The notes under the pieces: generated by a model
Told to the model about the DNA's origin: nothing
Database searches by the model: none
Seen by the model: the letters and a program-made list of their open reading frames with translations, nothing else
Source: Actinoplanes sp. L3-i22
Lineage (GTDB): Bacteria; Actinomycetota; Actinomycetes; Mycobacteriales; Micromonosporaceae
Assembly: GCF_019704555.1 (NCBI RefSeq)
Contig: NZ_AP024745.1
Coordinates: forward strand, 1,918,001 to 1,982,000
Direction of reading: 5' to 3'
DNA length: 64,000 nt
In this document: positions 28,692-35,659 of the stretch, piece by piece
Layout of the letters: the number at the start of each line of letters is the position of its first letter
Numbering within the stretch: the first letter of the stretch is position 1
Position numbers and translations under genes: made by a program

Positions 28692-29693
28692 TTGAACGTT
28701 TCAGCCTGGGTTTGGCTCGCCACACTGGTGGCGTTGGTGGCCGTCCTCGCCGTCGATCTATTGATCATCGGGCGTCGGCCGCATGAGCCCTCCATGAAAG
28801 AGGCCAGCGGGTGGGTGGCGTTCTACGTCGCGCTCGCTCTGCTCTTCGGCGTCGGGGTCTGGGCCGTGGCCGGTGGCCAGTCCGCCGGCGAGTTCTACAC
28901 CGGTTGGCTCACCGAGTATTCGCTGAGCGTCGACAACCTCTTCGTCTTCGTGATCATCATGGGCCGGTTCGCGGTGCCCCGCCGGTACCAGCAGAAGGTG
29001 TTGTTGATCGGCATCGTGCTCGCGCTGGTCATGCGGGGTGCGTTCATCGCCGCCGGCGCCGCGCTGATCGCGCAGTTCTCCTGGGTGTTCTACATCTTCG
29101 GGGCGTTCCTGGTCTACACGGCCATCACGCTCGTCAAGAACGGTGAGAACGACGAGGAGGACTTCAAGGAGAACCTGCTGATCCGCTGGGCGAAGCGGGC
29201 ACTGCCGATGTCCTCGTCGTTCGGCGACGGGCAGTTCCGGGTGGTCACCGCGGCCGGCAAGCGGCTCTTCACGCCGATGCTGATCGTGATGATCGCGATC
29301 GGCACGACCGACCTGATCTTCGCGCTCGACTCGATCCCGGCGATCTTCGGCATCACCAAGGAGCCCTACCTGGTCTTCACCGCGAACGTGTTCGCGCTGA
29401 TGGGCCTGCGTCAGCTGTACTTCCTGCTCGGCGGCCTGCTGGAGCGCCTGGTCTACCTGAACGTCGGCCTGGCCGTGGTGCTCGCGTTCATCGGCGTGAA
29501 GCTGTTCCTCGAGGCCCTGCACACGAACAGCCTGGACTTCATCAACGGCGGCCACGGCCTGCACTGGGCCCCGGAGATCCCGATCTGGCTCTCCCTGCTG
29601 GTCATTCTCGGCACCCTCGGCATCGCCACGGTCGCCAGCCTGGCCAAATCCTCCCGGGACCGGAAAAGGGAACTCGTAACCACAGGCCAGTAA
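28692..29693 (+). CDS. terC: TerC/Alx family integral membrane protein (probable Mn2+ exporter)
   Basis: 333 residues with about nine hydrophobic segments. Family motifs are TEYSLSVDNLFVFVIIMGRF near 75, with the acidic residue pair in the membrane, and IGTTDLIFALDSIPAIFGIT near 215, where a second acidic set repeats the first. TerC/Alx proteins were named for tellurite resistance and are now linked to manganese export and metalation of exported proteins. TTG 28692 has GGAGG six bases upstream; the open frame from 28617 would start inside the leader. The upstream yybP-ykoY riboswitch supports a manganese role. Confidence 0.92.
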   Translation: MNVSAWVWLATLVALVAVLAVDLLIIGRRPHEPSMKEASGWVAFYVALALLFGVGVWAVAGGQSAGEFYTGWLTEYSLSVDNLFVFVIIMGRFAVPRRYQQKVLLIGIVLALVMRGAFIAAGAALIAQFSWVFYIFGAFLVYTAITLVKNGENDEEDFKENLLIRWAKRALPMSSSFGDGQFRVVTAAGKRLFTPMLIVMIAIGTTDLIFALDSIPAIFGITKEPYLVFTANVFALMGLRQLYFLLGGLLERLVYLNVGLAVVLAFIGVKLFLEALHTNSLDFINGGHGLHWAPEIPIWLSLLVILGTLGIATVASLAKSSRDRKRELVTTGQ

Positions 29694-29748
29694 AACCCGC
29701 AAAAACCGACTATTCGGTACGGCGTGAGCACCCGCACCACGAGCACTC

Positions 29749-29780
29749 CGGGCCCAGGCGACTCCCATCGCCTGGGCCCG
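29749..29780 (+). terminator. Hairpin after terC
   Basis: Perfect 12-bp stem CGGGCCCAGGCG (29749-29760) with 29769-29780, 8-base loop, 55 bases after the terC stop. The following ~200 bases to the typA terminator hold no gene. Confidence 0.75.
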
Positions 29781-29978
29781 TCCTCGTCGGCGCCCACGTC
29801 GAACCCGAGTCTCCGGAAGCCGGCCGAGCCGGGCGCGCGCGAGGACGACTACCGCCCGCGAGCGCCGTGCTCCGCCCGTACGGGAAAGCAGTCGGTCTGA
29901 AGCCGGACCAACGGCGAACCGTGAGCGAAGGGGCCGGACCGACAGCGAACCGTGAGCGAAAAAGCCGAGGGAAAGAGG

Positions 29979-30006
29979 AACGCCCCCGCCGAAAGGCGAG
30001 GGCGTT
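29979..30006 (-). terminator. Intrinsic terminator of typA
   Basis: On the minus strand AACGCCCTCGCC-TTTC-GGCGGGGGCGTT forms a 12-bp stem with one G-U pair, followed by CCTCTTTCCCTCGGCTTTTT, starting 36 bases after the typA stop. Confidence 0.8.
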
Positions 30007-30042
30007 GCCGGATCTACCAGTTGCCGGCGGAGCGGCGTGTGA

Positions 30043-31905
30043 CTACTGGTGCTTGCGGCGCGAGGCGGCGCGGCCGCGAGCGTTCTGGTCGAGCTCGACC
30101 TTGCGGATGCGGATCGCGGTCGGGGTGACCTCGACGCACTCGTCCTCGCGGCAGAACTCGAGGGACTGCTCCAGCGACAGCTTGCGCGGCGGGATCAGGC
30201 GCTCGGTGTTGTCCGCGGCGGCGGCCCGCATGTTCGTGAGCTTCTTCTCCTTGGTGATGTTGACGTCCATGTCGTCCTCGCGCGAGTTCTCGCCGACGAT
30301 CATGCCCTCGTACACCTCGGTGGTCGGCTCGACGAAGAGCTGACCGCGCTCCTGCAGGTTGATCATCGCGAAGCCGGTGACCGGGCCGGACCGGTCGGCG
30401 ACCAGCGAACCGTTCTGCCGGGTGCGCAGCTCGCCGAACCACGGCTCGTGGTCCTCGTAGAGGTGGTGCATGATGCCGGTGCCGCGGGTCTCGGTGAGGA
30501 ACTCGGTGCGGAAGCCGATCAGGCCACGCGCCGGGACCAGCCACTCCATCCGGAGCCAGCCGGTGCCGTGGTTGGTCAGCTGCTCCATGCGGCCCTTGCG
30601 GGTGGCGAGCAGCTGGGTGATGGCGCCCATGTACTCGTCGGGGGCGTCGATGGTCAGACGCTCGACCGGCTCGTGCACCTTGCCGTCGACGAGCTTGGTG
30701 ACCACCTGCGGCTTGCCGACGGTCAGCTCGTAGTTCTCCCGGCGCATCTGCTCGACCAGGATCGCGAGGGCCAGCTCACCACGGCCCTGCACCTCCCAGG
30801 CGTCCGGGCGCTCGGTGTTCAGGACGCGGAGCGAGACGTTACCGATCAGCTCCTTGTCCAGCCGGTCCTTGACCATCCGGGCGGTGACCTTGGCGCCCTT
30901 GACCTTGCCGACCAGCGGCGAGGTGTTGGTGCCGATGACCATCGAGATGGCCGGCTCGTCGACCGTGATCAGCGGCAGCGGGATCGGGTTCTCCGCGTCG
31001 GCGAGGGTCTCACCGATCATGATCTCGGCGATGCCGGCGACGGCCATGATGTCGCCCGGGCCGGCCTTCTCGGCCGACTTGCGCTCCAGGCCCTCGGTGA
31101 TCAGCAGCTCGGAGATGCGCACGCTGGAGACCGTGCCGTCGGTCTTGCACCAGGCGACGGTCTGGCCCTTGCGGATCCAGCCCTCGCGGACCCGGCAGAG
31201 CGCCAGGCGGCCCAGGAACGGCGACGCGTCGAGGTTGACGACGTGCGCCTGCAGCGGGGCGCCCTCGGTGAAGGTCGGGGCCGGGATGGTGTTCAGGATC
31301 GTGCTGAACAGCGGCTCGAGGTCGTCGCTGTCGTCCGGGACGGCGCCGTCCTTCGGCTGGTTCAGGGTGGCGATGCCGTCGCGCGCGCACGCGTAGATGA
31401 TCGGGAACTCGATCTGGTCCTCGTCCGCGTCCAGGTCGAAGAAGAGCGCGTACGTCTCGTCCACGACCTCCTTGATCCGGGCGTCCGGACGGTCCACCTT
31501 GTTGATCACCAGGATGATCGGCAGGCGGGCGTGCAGCGCCTTGCGGAGCACGAAGCGGGTCTGCGGCAGCGGGCCCTCGGACGCGTCGACGAGGAGCACG
31601 ACGCCGTCGACCATGGTCAGGCCGCGCTCCACCTCGCCGCCGAAGTCGGCGTGGCCCGGAGTGTCGATGATGTTGATGACGACCGGGTCACTCTCGGCCG
31701 GCTTGTAGCTGATCGCGGTGTTCTTGGCGAGAATGGTGATGCCCTTTTCCCGCTCCAGGTCCATGGAGTCCATGGCGCGCTCGGCCATCTCTCCACGTGC
31801 GTGGGACTGACCGCCCTGTCGGAGCATGGCGTCGACCAGGGTGGTTTTGCCATGGTCGACGTGAGCGATGATGGCGACATTACGGAGGTCGGTGCGGGTC
31901 TGCAT
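30043..31905 (-). CDS. typA: Translational GTPase TypA/BipA
   Basis: 620 residues. Elongation-factor-like ribosome-binding GTPase. G1 [10 protein letters not shown]2 region EREKGITI, G3 [14 protein letters not shown] and G4 NKVDRPD are in order; the C-terminal BipA-specific domain includes [21 protein letters not shown] and the [20 protein letters not shown] loop. The protein affects 50S assembly and stress translation. ATG 31905 is preceded by GACAAT six bases upstream and has no clear ribosome site, so a leaderless start is possible. Divergent from the transglycosylase gene. Confidence 0.96.
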   Translation of the reverse strand: MQTRTDLRNVAIIAHVDHGKTTLVDAMLRQGGQSHARGEMAERAMDSMDLEREKGITILAKNTAISYKPAESDPVVINIIDTPGHADFGGEVERGLTMVDGVVLLVDASEGPLPQTRFVLRKALHARLPIILVINKVDRPDARIKEVVDETYALFFDLDADEDQIEFPIIYACARDGIATLNQPKDGAVPDDSDDLEPLFSTILNTIPAPTFTEGAPLQAHVVNLDASPFLGRLALCRVREGWIRKGQTVAWCKTDGTVSSVRISELLITEGLERKSAEKAGPGDIMAVAGIAEIMIGETLADAENPIPLPLITVDEPAISMVIGTNTSPLVGKVKGAKVTARMVKDRLDKELIGNVSLRVLNTERPDAWEVQGRGELALAILVEQMRRENYELTVGKPQVVTKLVDGKVHEPVERLTIDAPDEYMGAITQLLATRKGRMEQLTNHGTGWLRMEWLVPARGLIGFRTEFLTETRGTGIMHHLYEDHEPWFGELRTRQNGSLVADRSGPVTGFAMINLQERGQLFVEPTTEVYEGMIVGENSREDDMDVNITKEKKLTNMRAAAADNTERLIPPRKLSLEQSLEFCREDECVEVTPTAIRIRKVELDQNARGRAASRRKHQ

Positions 31906-32054
31906 GCCTCTATTGTCCCCGGCTCAGGTTGCCGTTCGTGACACGGGGTCAAGTCCAGAACCTTGTAATCGTTTGGGCGATTTGCCGGACGGCGGAAGGT
32001 GATCTCCAGTTGTTAGTGTTCCCCTTCGATGTCTCTACGGGGAGGACTTCGTCG

Positions 32055-32861
32055 ATGAAGGTTCGCTTGCTGGCCGCGGCCGCTGTGCTGATGGTGACCG
32101 CTGGGTGCGGTCTGCTCGGCGGTGGTGGCGACGACAAGGCGTCGGGCTCGGCCCCGGTGGCGGTCGAGTCGTCCGCGTCGGAGGAGCCGACCACCCTCGA
32201 GGAGACCGGGACGCCGGAGCCGGTGGAGACCACCTCGGCGCCGGCCCCGAAGCCGTCCAAGACCTCGAAGAAGCCGACGGCGAAGCCCACCCCGACCGAG
32301 GACCCGAACAACTTCGAGGTCTCGGCGTGCTCCACCACCAAGGGCAGCGCGATCGCCAAGACCAAGGTCAAGGCGGCGCTGAAGACGGCCGCCGGCAAGA
32401 TCTACTGGACCAACGAGGCGCCGCAGCTGAAGCTGAACTATCCGCTGGTCAAGGCGATCGCGTGGCACGAGAGCGGCTGGCAGACCAACGTCTTCAACTG
32501 CGACGGCGGCCAGGGCCTGATGCAGCTCATGCCGGACACCGTCGACATGATCAACGGTCGGTTCGGGCTGAGCTACAACGTGACGAACTACACGCAGAAC
32601 GCGACCGCCGGGGCCAACTACCTGGCCTGGCTGACCCGCTACATGTCGCAGAAGGCGTTCGGCGAGGACAAGGTGTTCGACCTGAGCGCGAGCAAGTGCA
32701 AGACGCACAGCTCGTGGTGCCTGCTCAACCTGGTGATCTCGGCCTACCAGTTCGGCCCCGGCGACGTGCTGGCGAACGCCAAGACGAAGAAGCTGCCGAA
32801 CCCGGCGTACGTGGATTCGGTGCGCTCGCTGATGTCGTCCTGCTTCTGCGACAAATACTGA
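32055..32861 (+). CDS. Lipoprotein lytic transglycosylase (SLT domain)
   Basis: 268 residues. The signal peptide ends in lipobox VTAGC and is followed by a Pro/Thr/Lys linker (to about 95). The SLT-fold domain has the catalytic Glu in IAWHESGWQTNVFNCDGGQ and the downstream GLMQLMPDTVDMINGRFG motif, then an NATAGANYLAWLTRYM helix. It should cleave peptidoglycan glycan strands at the cell surface. An unusual cysteine set in the C-terminal part (KCKTHSSWCLLN, SSCFCDKY) suggests disulfides. ATG 32055 has GGGGAGG about ten bases upstream. Confidence 0.88.
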   Translation: MKVRLLAAAAVLMVTAGCGLLGGGGDDKASGSAPVAVESSASEEPTTLEETGTPEPVETTSAPAPKPSKTSKKPTAKPTPTEDPNNFEVSACSTTKGSAIAKTKVKAALKTAAGKIYWTNEAPQLKLNYPLVKAIAWHESGWQTNVFNCDGGQGLMQLMPDTVDMINGRFGLSYNVTNYTQNATAGANYLAWLTRYMSQKAFGEDKVFDLSASKCKTHSSWCLLNLVISAYQFGPGDVLANAKTKKLPNPAYVDSVRSLMSSCFCDKY

Positions 32862-33045
32862 TCCGGGGTGGTCCCAGGCCCGCCGGGACCGCGAGCTACA
32901 CTGGTTGGCGGACCCGAGACCCCGCTTACCAGCCGTTTTGACCCTCTAGTCACAGCGGTTGTAAGGTCTCGGGGTTGTCGTGTGTCGTTGATGCTGGCGA
33001 GCTGCGTTGTCTCGGCCCGCAGCTCACCCTAAGGAGCCTTACCCG

Positions 33046-33471
33046 ATGCCTCCCAAGAAGAAGACCCATGAGGTAACCCTCGCACTCGAGGCGGGTAACG
33101 CCGCGATGGTCGACCTCGGTAAGATGCTCGGCCCGACCGGCGCCAACATGCGCGCCGTCAAGGTGGAGTACGACGAGGCCACCTCGAAGAACCGGGGTGA
33201 GATCATCCCGGTCATCGTGTCGGTCTACGAGGACCGCAGCCACACGCTGGTCTACAAGACCCCGCCGACGAGCTTCCTCATCCGCAAGTCCCTGGGGATC
33301 CAGTCCGGCGCGTCGAACCCGCTTACCCAGCACGTGGGCACGCTCAGCGCGACCCAGGTCAAGGAGATCGCGGAGCGCAAGCTCCCCGACCTCAACGCGA
33401 ACGACATGGACGCCGCCATCAAGATCGTGGCCGGCACCGCGCGTTCGATGGGCGTCAAGGTCGCTTCCTGA
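33046..33471 (+). CDS. Divergent ribosomal protein L11 (uL11) paralogue
   Basis: 141 residues, full L11 length. The C-terminal RNA-binding domain is well kept (KTPPTSFLIRKSLGIQSGAS, LNANDMDAAIKIVAGTARSMG). The N-terminal domain keeps GPTGANM but where normal L11 has NPAPPVGPALG this protein reads AMVDLGKMLG, so every proline of the thiostrepton/factor-binding loop is gone. It is not next to nusG or rplA, where the standard rplK is expected (outside this window), so it is inferred to be a second copy. AAGGAG lies upstream of ATG 33046, and an 8-bp hairpin (32999-33006/33018-33025) precedes it. A strong terminator ends the unit. Confidence 0.87.
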   Translation: MPPKKKTHEVTLALEAGNAAMVDLGKMLGPTGANMRAVKVEYDEATSKNRGEIIPVIVSVYEDRSHTLVYKTPPTSFLIRKSLGIQSGASNPLTQHVGTLSATQVKEIAERKLPDLNANDMDAAIKIVAGTARSMGVKVAS

Positions 33472-33485
33472 CCCAGCGCTTCTGA

Positions 33486-33517
33486 AAACGGCCCCGAGCT
33501 CCGGCTCGGGGCCGTTT
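33486..33517 (+). terminator. Intrinsic terminator of the L11 paralogue
   Basis: Perfect 14-bp stem AAACGGCCCCGAGC (33486-33499) with 33504-33517, TCCG loop, ending in GTTT; 14 bases after the stop codon. Confidence 0.9.
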
Positions 33518-33521
33518 CCCG

Positions 33522-33660
33522 TTCCGGCCCCGCTTCCGGCCTTCTCTCGTTCCGGCCCCGCTTCCGGCCGTCTCTCGTTCCGGCCCCGCTTCCGGCCGCC
33601 TCGTGCCGGCCCGCTTCCGGCCGTTTCTGTTCCGGCCGCGCTTCCGGGGTCCGGCTGCTT
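33522..33660 (+). repeat. 28-bp tandem repeats (TTCCGGCC family)
   Basis: Units at 33522-33549, 33550-33577 and 33578-33605 start TTCCGGCCCCGCTTCCGGCC and differ only in the last eight bases; two or three shorter, decayed copies follow to 33660. There are no unique spacers between copies, so this is not CRISPR. It abuts the L11 terminator. Confidence 0.88.
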
Positions 33661-34050
33661 CCGGGGTCCGGCTGCTTCGTGGTCCGGCGCGGGGTCGGTC
33701 CGGGTCGCTTCACCTAGAAGATCAACTTCTTCATTGCCTCGGCTGCGGCCAATAACTGATCGTCGCTCCCGCGGGGACCCTTCCGGGCCTCGCAGGGCGC
33801 GGGGCGCCCAGAACGCGAGGCCCTCCAGGGCGACGTCCGAGGGTGGGCACGGTTTAAAAGAACCCACGCGAGCCGGTTGCCGGCTCAAGCCCCAGCCGCG
33901 CCTCACGGTCCCGGCTGGCGCTGAGGGTTGTTCCCGGGCCCGGGAAGAGCCGTGAGTGCCAGCCGGGGACGCGAGTGGCGCTGGTGGCCAGGTTGGGGTG
34001 CGGCTTCGGGTCCGGCTGGGGCGGGGCAGCCGGGGGCGGGGTGGGGTGGG
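33661..34050. other. Gene-poor spacer before the ClpP-like gene
   Basis: No convincing gene in about 390 bases. One short minus-strand frame ending at 33714 would encode ...SDDQLLAAAEAMKKLIF, whose composition is protein-like, but its start is unclear. The rest is G-rich low-complexity sequence. Confidence 0.5.
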
Positions 34051-34674
34051 TCAGCGGGACTTCGGGGTGATTACCTCGTCGAGGAGGCCGTAGTCCAGGG
34101 CCTCGGCGGCAGTGAGGGAGCGGCCGGCGGACAGGTCGTCCTCGACGCGGCTGCGGGGCTTGCCGGTCACCTCGGCCAGGCGGACCACGACCTCCTCCAG
34201 CTCCCGCAGGTGCTGCCCGGCCGCGGCGGCCACCTCGTCGGCGGTGCCGGTCACCCCGGCGGCCCGGGGTTCGGTGAGTTTGAAGCGGGCGTGCCGGTAG
34301 GCGGCCCGCCGGTCGGCGGCGGCCAGCACGGCCAGGGCCGCACCCCCGGCCTCCGAGGTGACCAGGGCATGCACCGGCGACACCAGCGCGTCGATCACGT
34401 CGACGACGGCGAGGGCGGCGCTCAGGTCACCCCCGGGGCAGGCCACGTGCAGCTGGATCGGCGCCTGGCCGGCCGCGTCCAGGGTGAGCATCGCGGCCGA
34501 GACCCCGGTCGACGCCTCGCTGGTCAGGTGGCCGCGCAGCATGACGATCCGCTGGTCGAAGAGTCGCTCCTCGAGCCAGCCGGGAATGCCCGGGCCGCCG
34601 GGTGGCAGGTCGAACGGCTGGTGCGGCTGCTGCGGGGGAAATCCCCACCGAGACGGATCATGTCGGAAATTCAC
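34051..34674 (-). CDS. ClpP-fold protein lacking the catalytic triad (ClpR-like)
   Basis: 207 residues with the ClpP/crotonase-type order of segments: EERLFDQRIVMLRGHLTSEA, then QLHVACPGGDLSAALAVVDV, LVTSEAGGAALAVLAAA, RFKLTEPRAAG and LTAAEALDYGLLDEVI. Aligned by eye with ClpP, the nucleophile position in the ASMGA block falls in GGAAL, which has no serine; the MIHQP histidine is replaced in KLTEP; and the aspartate before FLSA is replaced in AGRSLTA. It is therefore probably non-proteolytic, either a structural Clp subunit or a scaffold. GTG 34674 has GGAGG six bases upstream. Divergent from the GntR gene. Confidence 0.83.
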   Translation of the reverse strand: MNFRHDPSRWGFPPQQPHQPFDLPPGGPGIPGWLEERLFDQRIVMLRGHLTSEASTGVSAAMLTLDAAGQAPIQLHVACPGGDLSAALAVVDVIDALVSPVHALVTSEAGGAALAVLAAADRRAAYRHARFKLTEPRAAGVTGTADEVAAAAGQHLRELEEVVVRLAEVTGKPRSRVEDDLSAGRSLTAAEALDYGLLDEVITPKSR

Positions 34675-34743
34675 GGGCGCCTCCGCGGATCGCAGCGTCT
34701 CCGGCCAGCGTACGCGCGAAATCTGCCGATAACCGGGAGCCGT

Positions 34744-34749
34744 TAGGGT
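34744..34749 (+). promoter_or_regulatory. -10 box of leaderless gntR gene
   Basis: TAGGGT ends six bases before ATG 34756; no Shine-Dalgarno intervenes. No convincing -35. Confidence 0.45.
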
Positions 34750-34755
34750 CCGGAC

Positions 34756-35472
34756 ATGTCCGGTCCTCGTCGCCGATCCGCCCTGTTGGCGCGCCTGGCC
34801 GACCGGCCGACCGGCAGCGTGCGGAGCGCGATCGTCGACGATCTGCGGGCGATCATCCTGTACGGCGAGGTCCCGCCCGGCTCGGCGATCCCGCTGGACG
34901 CGGTCGCGGCCGCCTTCGGGGTGAGCCGGATCCCGGTCCGGGAGGCGCTGATGACGCTGATCGGCGAGGGTCTCGTGGATCATCGGCCGAACGGCGGCTA
35001 CCGGGTGGCGATGATGACCGCCGGTGAGTTCGGCGAGATCTACCTGGTCCGGGAGGCGCTCGAGGCGGCGGCACTGCGCGCGGCGGTGGCCCGGGCCACC
35101 GCGGAGGACGATCGGCAGGCGAGGTCCGCCCTCCGGGCCCTGGACGCGGCGATCGAGGCCGACGACGGGGGTACGGCGTATCACGTCGAGAGCCGCCGTT
35201 TCCATCTCGCGCTGATCAGCCCGTGCCGGATGCGCCGTCTGCTGCACATGCTGGAGGCGGCGTGGAACATGACCGAGCCGTTGCGCCCGATGTCGCATCT
35301 GACCGCTCCGGATCGCGAGTTGCTGCACTCGGACCACGCCGGGATGCTCGCCGCGTTCCTCCGCCGGGAGCCGGATGCGCTGGCGCAAGCGTGCGCCGGC
35401 CACCATCACCGTCTGCAAGGGTTCATCTCCGCATTGCCGCAGCACACCGGACTGTTCGCCGAGGGAGACTGA
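34756..35472 (+). CDS. GntR-family (FadR/FCD) transcriptional regulator
   Basis: 238 residues. The N-terminal winged helix (about 18-85) shows IVDDLRAIILYGEVPPGSAI, LDAVAAAFGVSRIPVREAL and the wing GLVDHRPNGGYRV. The helical FCD ligand domain (about 95-220) includes EIYLVREALEAAALRAAVA, FHLALISPC and HAGMLAAFLRREPDAL, with histidines that usually hold a metal. FCD regulators sense small organic acids or amino acids; the ligand is unknown here. It is divergent from the ClpP-like gene. An 18-bp palindrome starts four bases after the stop codon. Confidence 0.9.
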   Translation: MSGPRRRSALLARLADRPTGSVRSAIVDDLRAIILYGEVPPGSAIPLDAVAAAFGVSRIPVREALMTLIGEGLVDHRPNGGYRVAMMTAGEFGEIYLVREALEAAALRAAVARATAEDDRQARSALRALDAAIEADDGGTAYHVESRRFHLALISPCRMRRLLHMLEAAWNMTEPLRPMSHLTAPDRELLHSDHAGMLAAFLRREPDALAQACAGHHHRLQGFISALPQHTGLFAEGD

Positions 35473-35475
35473 TTT

Positions 35476-35493
35476 CACACTGTCCACAGTGTG
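35476..35493. promoter_or_regulatory. Perfect 18-bp palindrome after gntR
   Basis: CACACTGT-CC-ACAGTGTG. It could be an operator (for the neighbouring GntR protein or for the kinase gene at 35660) or a short terminator for gntR. The rest of the 35473-35659 gap contains no gene. Confidence 0.4.
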
Positions 35494-35647
35494 GGATAGG
35501 GCCTGCCGGATCAGCGTTCGGAACGGCCGTGGGAGCGCTCCTGGCCTGCTGCGAAGGCCGGACACCGGGAGTTCAGCGCTCCGATTGACGATCGATTGAC
35601 GTGCCCGGAGCGTCGCGTCGCTGACATTCGGAGACGATCTCTACCGG

Positions 35648-35653
35648 TAGCGT
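35648..35653 (+). promoter_or_regulatory. -10 box of leaderless kinase gene
   Basis: TAGCGT ends six bases before GTG 35660, with no Shine-Dalgarno. The same TAGCGT-N6-start arrangement precedes the transporter at 39400. Confidence 0.45.
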
Positions 35654-35659
35654 GCCGCC

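Noticed and set aside
33522..33660. Tandem 28-bp repeats as a CRISPR array
   Set aside because: Units are directly adjacent with no unique spacers, and no cas genes are nearby.
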